DNA of 37,826 nt from Lactobacillus delbrueckii subsp. delbrueckii DSM 20074 = JCM 1012 (GTDB lineage Bacteria > Bacillota > Bacilli > Lactobacillales > Lactobacillaceae): contig NZ_AZCR01000008.1 of NCBI RefSeq assembly GCF_001433875.1, forward strand, positions 1-37,826. The letters are read 5' to 3'. Below the pieces are notes generated by a model. The model searched no databases, was not told where the DNA came from, and saw only the letters and a program-made list of their open reading frames with translations. Below, piece by piece: positions 17,667 through 26,370 of this stretch (its first letter is position 1; every line of letters starts with the position of its first letter). Position numbers and translations under genes: made by a program.

Positions 17667-19928
17667 CTAAATTTTCTTGATCGGGGCAAAAGCCGCCAGC
17701 AGGCGCTTGTTGCCCTTGCTTGCAAAAGCAATGTCCAGTTCCATGTCTTCGCCAGAGCCGGTGACCTTGATGACCACGCCCTTGCCCCAGCTCTTGTGCT
17801 CTACCTGGTCGCCAGGGCGCCAGCCCTTCTTTTCAGCGCCGACGGCCCCGGCTGCCTTGCTGGCCCGGTGGGTCTTAGCCGGCTGAGCAGCTTTGGCTTG
17901 GGACTTTTCGGCAAAAGGCAGCCGGTCCAGGTCTAAGAAAGAAGTGCTGGACTTCGGGGCAGTTGAAGCCACGATGTCCAGGTCCTCATCCTTGATTTCA
18001 CCGATGAAGCGGGACTGGGAATTATACTGCTTGCTGCCGTACATCATCCGGGTGTAAGCCGAAGTCAAGTAAAGCTCTTCCCTGGCCCGGGTAATGCCCA
18101 CGTAAGCCAGGCGGCGTTCTTCTTCCAGCTGGTTCGGGTCTTCGTCCTTGATCGCCCGGGAAAGCGGGAAGATGTTGTCTTCCATCCCGATCAAGAAGAC
18201 GACTGGGAATTCCAAACCCTTAGCCGCGTGCAGGGTCATCAAAGTTACCCGGTCATCGCTTTCTTCCAGGTCATCCTGGTCGCTTAAGAGGGATACTTCC
18301 GCTAAAAAGTCACTCAAGCGGCTGCTGTCCGGGTTTTCTTCTTCATTGTAATTGTCGTCAAAGCGCTTGGTAACCGTAGCGAATTCCTGCAGGTTTTCCA
18401 GGCGGGCGGCAGCTTCCAGGGATCCTTGAGCTTCTTCCTCCTTCAAGGCTTTGATGTAGCCGAAGTCTTCCAGAATCTTGTCGGTCAGTTCACTGACCGT
18501 GTGGTCTTGGGCGTAAGCAATGGCGGCAGTCAGCTGGTCGCTGAAGGCCAGGAGCTTTTTGGCAGCGGCGGAAGAAATCGGAGCCAATTCGACATTGCGT
18601 ATGGCTTCGTAGATCCCGCCCCCCATTTCGTCGGCGAAGGCAGCCAATTTGCTAGTCGTAGCCTGGCCGATCCCCCGCTTTGGGACGTTGATGATCCGGT
18701 TGAAGCTCATGGAATCGCTGGGGTTGGCCACCAGCTTGAGGTAGGCCATGATGTCCTTGATTTCCTTGCGGTCGTAGAACTTGTGCCCGCCGACGATCTG
18801 GTAAGGGACATTGGCTTCAACCAAAGTTTCTTCCATCCCCCGGGACTGGGCATTGGTCCGGTAAAGGACGGCAAAGTCCTGGTAGCGGCGCTTCTTTTGG
18901 TCAACTTCTTCCTTGATCTTGGCAAGGACGAAGCGGGTTTCGTCCCGGTCGCTCTGGGCCTGGTAGTAGTGGACCTTTTCCCCGTCGCCCTTGTCAGTCC
19001 ACAGCTTCTTGGCCTTCCGGTTTTCATTGTGGTCAATGACCGAGTTGGCCGCCTTCAAGATGTGGCCGGTTGACCGGTAGTTCTGCTCCAGTTTGACAGT
19101 TTGGACATTCTTGTAGTCATGCTCAAAGTTGAGGATGTTTTCCATGTTGGCTCCCCGCCAGCCGTAGATTGACTGGTCGGCATCCCCGACAACGCAGATA
19201 TTGTGGTAGCCGTCAGCCAGCAAGCGGCAGAGCTCGTACTGGGCCTCGTTGGTGTCCTGGTATTCGTCAACCAGCAGATAGCGGAACTTCTGTTGGTAGT
19301 AAGCCAGGGTATCAGGACTGGCCTTAAAAAGGGTCAGCGTCTGCATGATCAAGTCGTCAAAGTCCAGGATCTGGTCTCTTTCCAGGCTGGCCTGGTATTT
19401 CTTGTAGACGTCGGCGACAACTTTTTCAAAAGGACCGACCGCGCTGGCCTCATACTGCTTCGGGGTCTGCAGGCGGTTCTTGGCATTGGAGATCTGGCTC
19501 AAGATGTTGCGGGGCAGATATTGCTTGGGATCCAGGTCCAGCTGGCGGAGGATGCGCTTGACCAGGGTCACCTGCTCTGAAGGGTCAGCGATGGAGAAGT
19601 CCCGGTCATAGCCGATCAAGTGGCCGTCCCGGCGGAGGATGCGGACACAGAGGGCGTGAAAGGTGGACATCCAGATGCTTTCAGCCTGGTCGCCCAGGAG
19701 CTTGACTTCTCTTTCCTTCATTTCTTTAGCGGCCTTGTTGGTGAAGGTGATGGCCAGGATGTTCCAGGGAGCAACCCGCTTTTCTTCCACCAAGTAGGCA
19801 ATCCGCCTGGTCAAAACTGATGTCTTCCCACTGCCGGCCCCGGCGATTACCAAAAGGGGCCCTTCAGTCGTCTTGACTGCCTGGACCTGTTGCGGATTCA
19901 AACCTTGTAAAATCGTTGCTTCAGACAT
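17667..19928 (-). CDS. pcrA: ATP-dependent DNA helicase PcrA
   Basis: PcrA is the essential UvrD/Rep-type superfamily 1 helicase of Gram-positives, acting in repair and plasmid replication. The 753-residue protein has Walker A AGAGSGKTSVLTRR (29-42), DEYQDTN (Walker B/motif II), VVGDADQSIYGWRGA (motif III), LEQNYRS (motif IV), and VTLMTLHAAKGLEFPVVF (motif V), then the C-terminal Tudor-like tail GWRPGDQVEHKSWGKGVVIK. It is the first gene of the long operon, with a consensus -10 upstream at 19967-19972. Confidence 0.97.
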   Translation of the reverse strand: MSEATILQGLNPQQVQAVKTTEGPLLVIAGAGSGKTSVLTRRIAYLVEEKRVAPWNILAITFTNKAAKEMKEREVKLLGDQAESIWMSTFHALCVRILRRDGHLIGYDRDFSIADPSEQVTLVKRILRQLDLDPKQYLPRNILSQISNAKNRLQTPKQYEASAVGPFEKVVADVYKKYQASLERDQILDFDDLIMQTLTLFKASPDTLAYYQQKFRYLLVDEYQDTNEAQYELCRLLADGYHNICVVGDADQSIYGWRGANMENILNFEHDYKNVQTVKLEQNYRSTGHILKAANSVIDHNENRKAKKLWTDKGDGEKVHYYQAQSDRDETRFVLAKIKEEVDQKKRRYQDFAVLYRTNAQSRGMEETLVEANVPYQIVGGHKFYDRKEIKDIMAYLKLVANPSDSMSFNRIINVPKRGIGQATTSKLAAFADEMGGGIYEAIRNVELAPISSAAAKKLLAFSDQLTAAIAYAQDHTVSELTDKILEDFGYIKALKEEEAQGSLEAAARLENLQEFATVTKRFDDNYNEEENPDSSRLSDFLAEVSLLSDQDDLEESDDRVTLMTLHAAKGLEFPVVFLIGMEDNIFPLSRAIKDEDPNQLEEERRLAYVGITRAREELYLTSAYTRMMYGSKQYNSQSRFIGEIKDEDLDIVASTAPKSSTSFLDLDRLPFAEKSQAKAAQPAKTHRASKAAGAVGAEKKGWRPGDQVEHKSWGKGVVIKVTGSGEDMELDIAFASKGNKRLLAAFAPIKKI

Positions 19929-19966
19929 GCTTTACCCTTTCAAAAATCAAAAAACTTAGCTTATCC

Positions 19967-19972
19967 ATTATA
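19967..19972 (-). promoter_or_regulatory. -10 element for the pcrA-ligA-camS-gatCAB operon
   Basis: A perfect TATAAT lies 39 nt upstream of the pcrA ATG, directly after the T-run of the preceding terminator. No convincing -35 is seen at 16-18 nt; AGCTTT is the closest. Confidence 0.55.
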
Positions 19973-19973
19973 G

Positions 19974-20003
19974 CAAAAAAAGCTGCCAAAAAGCTCTGGC
20001 AAC
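19974..20003 (-). terminator. Terminator after the GH73 gene
   Basis: TTGCCAGAGC and TTGGCAGC (minus strand) pair through TGCCA/TGGCA and are followed by seven T's. It closes the ECF-S/GH73 transcription unit and overlaps the pcrA promoter. Confidence 0.7.
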
Positions 20004-20017
20004 CCTGTTAAACCTGC

Positions 20018-20671
20018 TTAATTATCGTACTTATTCAGGTTGTATTGTTCAATTAAATTGATGAGTTTGGTCGAGTAGTCCGGGTCGGTGGCATAGCCGT
20101 CAGTGACCAGGGCCTTGGCCTGGCTCTTATAGTCCTTGGCCGCCAAAACGTCCTTGTACTGGTCCTTGTTCCAGCTGGTTCCCTGCTGGAAGAGGCGGAC
20201 ATGGGCCCGGATCGAGGCTTCATAAGAATCATAAATTTGGAAGCGGGCCTTGACGGTCATCCACTTGCCGTTGCTGTACTCCTTGGTCGTCATCACGGCT
20301 GAAGTGTTAGGGTTGGTCCCCTTGACCCCGAAGAGATTGTTGTACTTCTGGGACAAGGCGCTTTGCCCGTAGTTGCTTTCTAGGCAGGCCTGGGCGATAG
20401 TGATGCTTGGCAAAAGACCGGTCCCCTTGTCAACCTTTTGCGAGATCGGCCCCACCTTTTGAATAAAGGCTTTCTTTTGCCGCAAAAGCTTAGCGGCTGC
20501 TTCCTGCTTGGCCAGTTCAGCCTGGCGGATCTGTTCTTGCTGCAAGGCCTGGCGGCGGTAGTAGCGGAAGGCCACGAACAAGCCCAGGCACAAGAGGATG
20601 ATGGCAAAAACGCGGACCACGAGGATGGTAGTCGTCTGTTTGCCCTTCCGTGTTTTTCTGTGTCCAGCCAT
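20018..20671 (-). CDS. Membrane-anchored GH73 endo-beta-N-acetylglucosaminidase
   Basis: The 217-residue protein has a basic N-terminus and one membrane anchor (about 16-35), a coiled-coil linker rich in Gln, Ala and Lys, and then a glucosaminidase domain (about 70-215). The catalytic Glu98 lies in the motif IAQACLESNYGQS, followed by NNLFGVKG and YDSYEASIRAHVRL, all typical of LytG/AcmA-type GH73. No LysM or SH3 wall-binding repeats are present, so it probably acts next to the membrane on nascent peptidoglycan. It starts 13 bp after the ECF S-component gene and shares its transcript. Confidence 0.9.
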   Translation of the reverse strand: MAGHRKTRKGKQTTTILVVRVFAIILLCLGLFVAFRYYRRQALQQEQIRQAELAKQEAAAKLLRQKKAFIQKVGPISQKVDKGTGLLPSITIAQACLESNYGQSALSQKYNNLFGVKGTNPNTSAVMTTKEYSNGKWMTVKARFQIYDSYEASIRAHVRLFQQGTSWNKDQYKDVLAAKDYKSQAKALVTDGYATDPDYSTKLINLIEQYNLNKYDN

Positions 20672-20684
20672 ACTTATCTGCTTT

Positions 20685-21308
20685 CTAGCGCCGCTTCAGT
20701 CGCTTCTTGAGGGGCGCGGTAATGAGCGGCGTGATCAAGCCGCTGAAGACTGCTTCCAAAATGCCGTTGACGGCCAGGGCCGTGAAGAGAATGACCAGCA
20801 AAGACTGCCCGCTCTTGGCCCCCAGGGCTAAAGCCAGCTTCTGGGGATGACTGAAGTAGACCAGGTCAGACAAAAAGATCACCATGAGCGTGTTGACCGC
20901 TGAAGCTAAAAGGCCGCTTAAGGCGTAAGCCAGAGGCTTTCTGCTCTCCTTCTTCCATTTATCAGGCAATTGCCCAGCCAGGCCCGCTGCCCAGCCAGCA
21001 GCAAGCCGGGGCAATAAGGCAATCAAGGGGTTCTGGAAAAGGAGAATGGTAACCAGGCCATTTGGAGCAGCATAGGCCCTAAGCAAACTAGTCAGGCCCC
21101 AGACCAAGCCAAAGGCCGCGCCGGCTTTCGGCCCTCTTAAAGAGGCAAAGACCGCGACTGTCAGCGGAATCGTGGTGATGGCCGGCAGGCCCGGCAAAAT
21201 CGTGATGTAACCCACATTGGGAATAAAAGCTTCCAGCAGCAGAATGGCCACAAAGGCCGCGCTGACCGTCAGGTTCAAGGTCTTCTGTCTGGCTTCAGAA
21301 TCGTACAT
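20685..21308 (-). CDS. ECF transporter S component (vitamin/cofactor uptake), specificity unknown
   Basis: The 207-residue protein has about six membrane helices and the pattern of PF12822-type S components: N-terminal AAFVAILLLEAFIPNVGYIT, then TIPLTVAVFASLRGPKAGA, GLVWGLTSLLRAYA and FQNPLIALLPRLAAGW. S components bind a vitamin and dock on a shared EcfA-A'-T module encoded elsewhere. The NPLIALLPR stretch recalls pantothenate- or folate-type S components, but I cannot fix the ligand. No riboswitch is visible in the short leader. It is followed by the GH73 gene with no functional link apparent. Confidence 0.82.
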   Translation of the reverse strand: MYDSEARQKTLNLTVSAAFVAILLLEAFIPNVGYITILPGLPAITTIPLTVAVFASLRGPKAGAAFGLVWGLTSLLRAYAAPNGLVTILLFQNPLIALLPRLAAGWAAGLAGQLPDKWKKESRKPLAYALSGLLASAVNTLMVIFLSDLVYFSHPQKLALALGAKSGQSLLVILFTALAVNGILEAVFSGLITPLITAPLKKRLKRR

Positions 21309-21347
21309 TTAGCACACCTTCCATTCATCTTGCATTGTATTCTATCA

Positions 21348-21353
21348 ATTATA
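21348..21353 (-). promoter_or_regulatory. -10 element for the ECF S-component gene
   Basis: A perfect TATAAT lies about 40 nt upstream of the ATG at 21308. It is preceded by a poor -35 (ACTTGC at 16 nt). It lies just after the tRNA terminator. Confidence 0.5.
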
Positions 21354-21385
21354 ACAGATTGGAGGAAAAGCAAGTTTTAAGAATC

Positions 21386-21419
21386 AACAAAAAAGGAGCC
21401 GTTTTACAACGACTCCTTA
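21386..21419 (-). terminator. tRNA-Leu terminator
   Basis: AAGGAGTCGTT and CGGCTCCTT (minus strand) form a 9-bp stem with one mismatch and an AT-rich loop, followed by TTTTTTGTTG. It is placed 7 nt after the mature tRNA end. Confidence 0.85.
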
Positions 21420-21425
21420 TCTTAG

Positions 21426-21511
21426 TGCGGACGAGAAGACTTGAACTTCCACGACCAAAAGCGGTCACAAGATCCTTAGTCTTGCGCGTCTGCCAATTCC
21501 GCCACGCCCGC
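21426..21511 (-). tRNA. tRNA-Leu (anticodon AAG)
   Basis: The minus strand folds as an 86-nt class II tRNA: acceptor GCGGGCG pairs with CGTCCGC (one G-U wobble), D arm GGCGGAATTGGCAGACGC, anticodon stem CAAGA/TCTTG with loop CTAAGGA giving anticodon AAG, a long variable arm (TGACCGCTTTTGGTCGT), and T arm GGAAGTTCAAGTCTTC. Discriminator A at 21426; CCA is not encoded. It would decode CUU/CUC Leu codons, with A34 possibly converted to inosine. It has its own promoter inside sprT and its own terminator. Confidence 0.93.
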
Positions 21512-21523
21512 AAACACATTAAT

Positions 21524-21552
21524 ATTCTAGCAAAGCCGCCCTCATTTGGCAA
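21524..21552 (-). promoter_or_regulatory. tRNA-Leu promoter overlapping the 3' end of sprT
   Basis: TTGCCA, a 17-nt spacer and TAGAAT on the minus strand end 12 nt before the tRNA 5' end. The -35 lies in the last codons of sprT. Confidence 0.75.
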
Positions 21553-22003
21553 GGGGGCCGGCAATTTTTTCCAAATTTCCCCGGCAGCGGCCGCAGAAAT
21601 ACTTCTTGACGTTGACCTGCCGCTGGCGCCAGTAGTCCTGCCCGCATTGCCGGCAGCGGTAGTGCCTGCGGCTTCTTTTGTTCTCTTCTAGTCTTGGCGC
21701 ATAGCGGCTACCGCCTACCTTTTGCAGTAAAAGCTTGAAGTCCCGGTCTTTATGCTGGTAGCCCAAGCCGGCCAGGTGGAGGTGGTAGTGGACCAGTTCA
21801 TGTTTGATGATGCCCGGCAGATAATGGAGATTTTCTTCCTTAAGAAAGAGCGGATTAAATTCCAGGTGATGGTCGGATAATTGGTAGCGGCCGCCAGTAG
21901 TCTTCAGGCGGCGGTTGATTTTCGCTTGGTGGAGAAAGGGACGGCTGAAGGATTCAAGGGAGATGCTTTCGACCAGCTGCTGCAGTTCTTGTTCACTAAT
22001 CAT
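21542..22003 (-). CDS. SprT-like zinc metalloprotease family protein
   Basis: The 153-residue protein has the SprT architecture: helical N-terminus, zinc-binding HELVH motif (68-72, in IIKHELVHYHLHLAG) and a C-terminal zinc ribbon with two CxxC pairs (YRCRQCGQD and KYFCGRCRG). Human SPRTN shares the catalytic motif, but the role of short bacterial forms is unknown. I chose ATG at 22003, giving the usual family length; an in-frame TTG at 22039 would add 12 residues. Neither has a strong ribosome binding site. It follows the decayed ABC ATPase gene by 39 bp. Confidence 0.85.
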   Translation of the reverse strand: MISEQELQQLVESISLESFSRPFLHQAKINRRLKTTGGRYQLSDHHLEFNPLFLKEENLHYLPGIIKHELVHYHLHLAGLGYQHKDRDFKLLLQKVGGSRYAPRLEENKRSRRHYRCRQCGQDYWRQRQVNVKKYFCGRCRGNLEKIAGPLAK

Positions 22004-22042
22004 GGGATTATTGTAGCTAGTCAGGGCGGAAAATGCCAACTT

Positions 22043-22646
22043 TTACTCTTCGGCCAGCAAGATCCCGTCTTTCATTCTTAAACGGCGGTCGTAGACCAGG
22101 CCGGGAATTTCGTCGTGGCTGGCCACGATGACGGTCTTGTTTTCACTGCGCAAGTCTTTCATAAGGTTAACGAGCTGGTCAACCCCTTCCTTATCGATCC
22201 CCCAGGTTGGCTCATCCAGCAGGATAATATTCTGGTCTTCCATCACGGCCTGGGTGATCCCGAGCTTCTGCCGCATCCCGACTGAGTAGTTGCTGACGGA
22301 TTGCGGGTTATCCGGATCCAGGTCAAAGGCCTTGAGCAAGTCCCGGGTCTTTTCGGGCTGTAAGCGGTGGTTGAAGTGACCTAAAAAGGTCAAGTTGTCC
22401 CAGGCAGTTTCATATTCGATAAAGCCAGGGTTTTCGATCAGGGCACCAAGGTAGTCATCCTTGTCAGTGTTGGATCTCCCCGCTGTCAGCTTTTAAGAGG
22501 CTGACGATGATTTTGAACAGGGTGGACTTGCCGCAGCCGTTGACACCGGAGATGTGGACCAGTTCACCCGCTTGGGTTTCTAAAGAGATGTCCTTTAATA
22601 CGGCCAGTTTTTTAAAGCTCTTCTTAACATGTGACACTTTCAACAT
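22043..22646 (-). pseudogene. ABC transporter ATP-binding protein, frameshifted
   Basis: The gene starts MLKVSHVKKSFKKLAVLKD with Walker A GVNGCGKST, but the frame ends at 22464 (GEIQH stop). One frame over, the sequence resumes at once with DKDDYLGALIENPGFIEYET, the signature YSVGMRQKLG, Walker B IILLDEPTWGID and the switch His in VIVASHDE, stopping at 22043. One indel near 22465-22475 accounts for this. About 200 residues would be intact. It belongs to the small drug/bacteriocin-type ATPases that pair with membrane subunits, and the two membrane genes upstream fit. Without repair the transporter is dead. Confidence 0.8.
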
Positions 22647-22660
22647 ACAAACTCCTCGAC

Positions 22661-23239
22661 TTAGAGTATATACATGTGGTGGATGGCCCGCCAGAGAGGG
22701 TCATAAATATTAGCGTATTTTGGTAAAAGCCAGCTCTTCTCCAGCCAGTAATGGTAAAGAATGGGTACTGTACTGGCAAAAACGATAATAAAGAAAGGAT
22801 ATTTAGTCTTGATGCAGAGCAAGATCAGCATAAAGCAGGCAATGAACAGCAGGTAATGCATCAAAAGCAAGAGGGTGCCCTTCCAGGCCGGGCCATAGCG
22901 GAAGCAGGGATTCTTGTCAAAGAAATAGGGCACGATGGAGAAAACAAGGTATATGGCCAAATCTAAGAAAAGCAGCTGGGCCAGGCGCTGGTCAAAGTAA
23001 TCCATTTTGCCGCGGGGAGCCAGAAGCGGCCGGACTGAGCGGAAAGAAAGGATTTGGACAGCTGCCATGACGGTTAGACCTAGCTGGATGTATAAGCTGA
23101 TCAAGTTGGCATTCAGATAATACCTTGGCATCTCGCCTTCTCCGCTATCCATCGCAAACTGCAGGCCACAGCCCAGACTAACCACAAAGTCCAAAAAGAG
23201 TGTTATGGCAATTAGGCGCTGATAACGCGTTTTTAGCAT
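22661..23239 (-). CDS. Unidentified 192-residue membrane protein of an ABC module
   Basis: The protein has about five or six hydrophobic helices (LIAITLFLDFVVSLGCGLQF, LISLYIQLGLTVMAAVQIL, LLLLMHYLLFIACFMLILL and others) and no recognised motif. It lies between an ABC ATPase pseudogene 14 bp downstream and a broken permease gene whose stop is 3 bp upstream of its ATG, so it was probably the second membrane subunit of that transporter. It is intact, but it is likely without function if its partners are dead. Confidence 0.65.
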   Translation of the reverse strand: MLKTRYQRLIAITLFLDFVVSLGCGLQFAMDSGEGEMPRYYLNANLISLYIQLGLTVMAAVQILSFRSVRPLLAPRGKMDYFDQRLAQLLFLDLAIYLVFSIVPYFFDKNPCFRYGPAWKGTLLLLMHYLLFIACFMLILLCIKTKYPFFIIVFASTVPILYHYWLEKSWLLPKYANIYDPLWRAIHHMYIL

Positions 23240-23242
23240 AAT

Positions 23243-23530
23243 TTAACCTTTCTCTACATTCTTCATGTACCAAATTCTTAACAAAACAGCAGTTAGCGTA
23301 ATATAGAAAACTGCAGTCGTCGCGTAATTTAGCTAATAGATTGCCGGTAATGGATTCTCCACCATAGCATTCGCTAGTGGATTAATAATGTTGGTAGTAT
23401 CCCAGATATTTGAAACAGTAAATAAAGTCCCTCCAATCTCAGTTGATATGTTTTCAGTTAACGTTATCATAAAACCGACAACTGCCCCTAAAAACAGACA
23501 AAGACTATTTTTCTTAACAAACAAAGCCAC
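23243..23530 (-). pseudogene. Remnant of an ABC-type permease
   Basis: A hydrophobic frame (VALFVKKNSLCLFLGAVVG, then IWDTTNIINPLANAMVENPL) meets TAG at 23333-23335. It continues in the same frame as LNYATTAVFYITLTAVLLRI and stops at 23243, almost overlapping the next gene. The pattern of a C-terminal permease helix plus short tail fits the last two helices of an ABC-2 permease. The N-terminal part is missing; upstream sequence (23531-23640) is AT-rich with stops in all frames. Confidence 0.6.
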
Positions 23531-23640
23531 ACTGAACCTTATTATTTACTCCAGTTCTCTCATTATTATCAACACAATATAAAGATCATTGCAGCCGATT
23601 CAAGTCCCCACAATTTCACCGTACCTCTTTTCACGCAGCA

Positions 23641-23673
23641 AAAAATGCCCGGACTTACGTCCAGGCATTTTTG
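23641..23673. terminator. Terminator after the P-type cation ATPase gene
   Basis: AAAAATGCCCGGAC and GTCCAGGCATTTTT pair with one mismatch around a 4-nt loop. It lies about 15 bp downstream of the ATPase stop (23687) and can act in both directions. Confidence 0.9.
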
Positions 23674-23686
23674 TGAATTATTATCT

Positions 23687-26353
23687 TTAATTATTCCGTT
23701 GATCAGCTTTTCTCTCAAAGAACTTAACGATTTCGACGATCACGATCATCAAAATGCCCATCCCCAGAACAGTCAGCCATTGGTCCAGGTGCAATTCTGA
23801 AACTGAGAAGACTCTGGTAAAGAATGGCAATTCAACTGCCGCCATAATCAAGGCTGACAGAACAATCGCGCCATTGAACCACTTGTTGGCAAAAGTGCTC
23901 TTTTGGAAAATAGACTGCTTTAGGTACTTAGAGTTAATCGCATGGAAGAGCTGGATCAGACCCAAAGTCAAGAAGGCCATGGTCAACGCGTCTTCATGCG
24001 GGTTAGTCCCCTGCGGCAAAACGTGCAGACCCAAACCATAAGCGGTCAAGACCAAAGCACCTTCCAGGATCCCCTGGTAGACAATTGAGCTGGCCACGCC
24101 ACCTGAGAAGAAGTTAGAATTCTTCCCCCGCGGCTTCTTATTCATGATCCCCTTTTCAATCGGTTCAACACCCAAGGCAATCGCCGGCAGGGTATCAGTT
24201 ACCAAGTTGATCCACAAAAGCTGCACTGGCTTCAAAACATCCCAGCCCAGCAAAGTCATCAAGAAGACCGTCAATACTTCGCCGACGTTGCAGCTCATCA
24301 AGTACAGAATCGCCTTCTGAATGTTGGCAAAGACCTTCCGCCCTTGCTTGACCGCTTCCACGATCGTCGCGAAGTTGTCGTCAGCCAGAACCATGTCGGC
24401 CGCGCCCTTGGAGACTTCCGTACCGGTAATCCCCATGCCGACCCCGATGTCGGCCTGCTTCAGACTCGGCGCGTCGTTGACCCCGTCACCAGTCATGGCC
24501 ACGATCTTGCCATTTGCCTGCCATGCCTTCACGATTCTAACCTTGTGTTCTGGTGAAACCCGGGCATAAACACTGTAGTCACCGACATGCTTGGTGAAGT
24601 AGTCGTCGCTCAGCTTATCCAATTGCGCCCCGGTAATCACGGCATCGCCGCGGCCCTTTTCAACCAGGCCCAGCCGTTCGGCAATCGCCTGCGCCGTAAC
24701 TTGGTGGTCACCAGTAATCATGATCGTTCTGATCCCGGCCCGATGAGCTTCTGCGATCGCGTCCTTGGCTTCCGGCCGCTCTGGGTCGATCATGCCGACC
24801 AAACCGGCAAAGATCAGATCTTGTTCAACATTGTCAGTCGTCGGGTCAGCGTATGGCTCAGCAACAACCTTGTAAGCCATCGCCAAGACCCGGAGGGCTT
24901 GCTTGGCCATTTCATTGTTGCTTGCCAAAATGGCTTTCTTTTGTTCAGCGCTGATTTCGCTCAGCTCGCCGTTGATGTTGACATACTTGACTCTTTCCAA
25001 AAGCATGTCCGGCGCGCCCTTGACGGCAACCATAAACTGGCCGTCATACCTGTTGACCGTACTCATCAACTTCCGGTCAGAGTCAAATGGTACTTCCTGT
25101 ACCCGTGGGTGTTCTGCCAAAAAGTCGTTAACTGGCAGATCCTTGTGGAAACCGAATTGCACCAGGGCAGTTTCAGTCGGGTCACCCAAGAGCTCCCCGC
25201 CGTCCTTAATCTTGGTGTCGTTGGCCAAAAGCATGGTAATCAAGGCCTGGTTGGTCAAGTCAATGTCATCGCTGGCATCATGCAGGACCCCGTCGTAGTA
25301 GACCTTTTCCACCGTCATCCGGTTCTGGGTCAAGGTACCAGTCTTGTCAGAAGCAATGATATCCGTTGCCCCCAAGGTTTCAACGGCTGGTAGCTTTCTG
25401 ACGATGGCCTTGTGGTCGGCCATGGTCTGGGTACCCAAGGCCAAAATGATCGTCACGATCGCCGGCAGACCTTCCGGAATAGCGGCAACCGCCAGGGAAA
25501 CCGCCGTCAAGAACATGTCGATCAGCAAAGCATTCATCGGTTCATGCTGCGGGTTCCGGATAACCCCGATAATGAAGACGACCACACAGATGGCTAGGAT
25601 CATGTAAGTCAGGGTCTTGCCCAGCTGGTTCAAGTTCTGCTTAAGAGGAGTATCAGTTTCATCAGCTTCGTTCAGCATCTTGGCGATGTTGCCGACTTCC
25701 GTGTTCATCCCCGTAGCGACAACCACACCTTCCCCGCGCCCGTAGGTCACGTTGGTGCCGGAGTAAGCCATGTTGATCCGGTCACCTAGAGCAATGTCCT
25801 CCCCCTGCAGGGTTTCATTACTCTTTTCCACCGGAACTGATTCCCCAGTCAAGGCAGCTTCTTCAATCTTCAAGCTTTTTGCTACCAAAAGACGCAGGTC
25901 GGCCGGGACCACGTCACCGGCTTCCAGCAAGACCACGTCACCTGGCACGATATCCGTTGACGGAACTTCAATTACCGCTCCGTCCCGGCGCACCCTGGCG
26001 CTTGGCGTGGACATGTCCTTCAAGGCTTCAATTGCTGCTTCTGATCGGGCTTCCTGGATCACGCCCAGGACCGCGTTCAAAAGCACAACTACTAAAATAA
26101 TCCCCGCGTCTGTCCATTCCTGGGCAACTACCCCGGACAAAACAGCGGCAACCAGCAGGACGATGATCATCAAGTCCTTGAACTGGTCCATGAAGCGGGC
26201 AAACATTGAACGTTTCTTCTTGCCGGCCAAAGCGTTCGGGCCGTATTGGTCCAGGCGCTTCTTGGCTTCAGCCGAACTGATCCCGTGGTTGGCATCCGAG
26301 CCAAACTCGGCTAAAGTGCCCGGGATGTCCTGGCTGTAATACTTCTTAGCCAC
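23687..26353 (-). CDS. P2-type cation ATPase, probable Mn2+ (or Ca2+) exporter, YoaB/PacL-like
   Basis: The 888-residue pump of the SERCA/PMCA family has an N-terminal cation-ATPase segment, TGES (169-172), the phosphorylation motif SDKTGTLTQ (Asp336), MTGDGVNDAPSL and ten predicted helices. Ion-site residues match SERCA site II: AAIPEGLPA (Glu294) in M4 and NLVTDTLPA in M6; SCNVGEV in M5 also matches. The position of SERCA Glu908 in M8 appears to be Gln (GLIQLFHAIN). Family members are usually called Ca2+ pumps. The yybP-ykoY-type leader upstream, like that of Lactococcus yoaB, suggests manganese efflux (inference). The start is GTG at 26353 with a GGAGG site 8 bases upstream. Confidence 0.88.
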   Translation of the reverse strand: MAKKYYSQDIPGTLAEFGSDANHGISSAEAKKRLDQYGPNALAGKKKRSMFARFMDQFKDLMIIVLLVAAVLSGVVAQEWTDAGIILVVVLLNAVLGVIQEARSEAAIEALKDMSTPSARVRRDGAVIEVPSTDIVPGDVVLLEAGDVVPADLRLLVAKSLKIEEAALTGESVPVEKSNETLQGEDIALGDRINMAYSGTNVTYGRGEGVVVATGMNTEVGNIAKMLNEADETDTPLKQNLNQLGKTLTYMILAICVVVFIIGVIRNPQHEPMNALLIDMFLTAVSLAVAAIPEGLPAIVTIILALGTQTMADHKAIVRKLPAVETLGATDIIASDKTGTLTQNRMTVEKVYYDGVLHDASDDIDLTNQALITMLLANDTKIKDGGELLGDPTETALVQFGFHKDLPVNDFLAEHPRVQEVPFDSDRKLMSTVNRYDGQFMVAVKGAPDMLLERVKYVNINGELSEISAEQKKAILASNNEMAKQALRVLAMAYKVVAEPYADPTTDNVEQDLIFAGLVGMIDPERPEAKDAIAEAHRAGIRTIMITGDHQVTAQAIAERLGLVEKGRGDAVITGAQLDKLSDDYFTKHVGDYSVYARVSPEHKVRIVKAWQANGKIVAMTGDGVNDAPSLKQADIGVGMGITGTEVSKGAADMVLADDNFATIVEAVKQGRKVFANIQKAILYLMSCNVGEVLTVFLMTLLGWDVLKPVQLLWINLVTDTLPAIALGVEPIEKGIMNKKPRGKNSNFFSGGVASSIVYQGILEGALVLTAYGLGLHVLPQGTNPHEDALTMAFLTLGLIQLFHAINSKYLKQSIFQKSTFANKWFNGAIVLSALIMAAVELPFFTRVFSVSELHLDQWLTVLGMGILMIVIVEIVKFFERKADQRNN

Positions 26354-26370
26354 AGTATTTTCCTCCTTTA

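Noticed and set aside
21335..21348. TTGTATTCTATCAA as a third FNR box before the ECF S-component gene
   Set aside because: Only 8 of 10 conserved bases match and it lies downstream of the TATAAT -10, not at the 22-nt distance seen in the other two promoters.
24587..25393. Long plus-strand open frame opposite the P-type cation ATPase
   Set aside because: It lies wholly antisense to a well-supported gene, has no ribosome binding site or recognisable domain, and follows from GC-rich codon use on the other strand.
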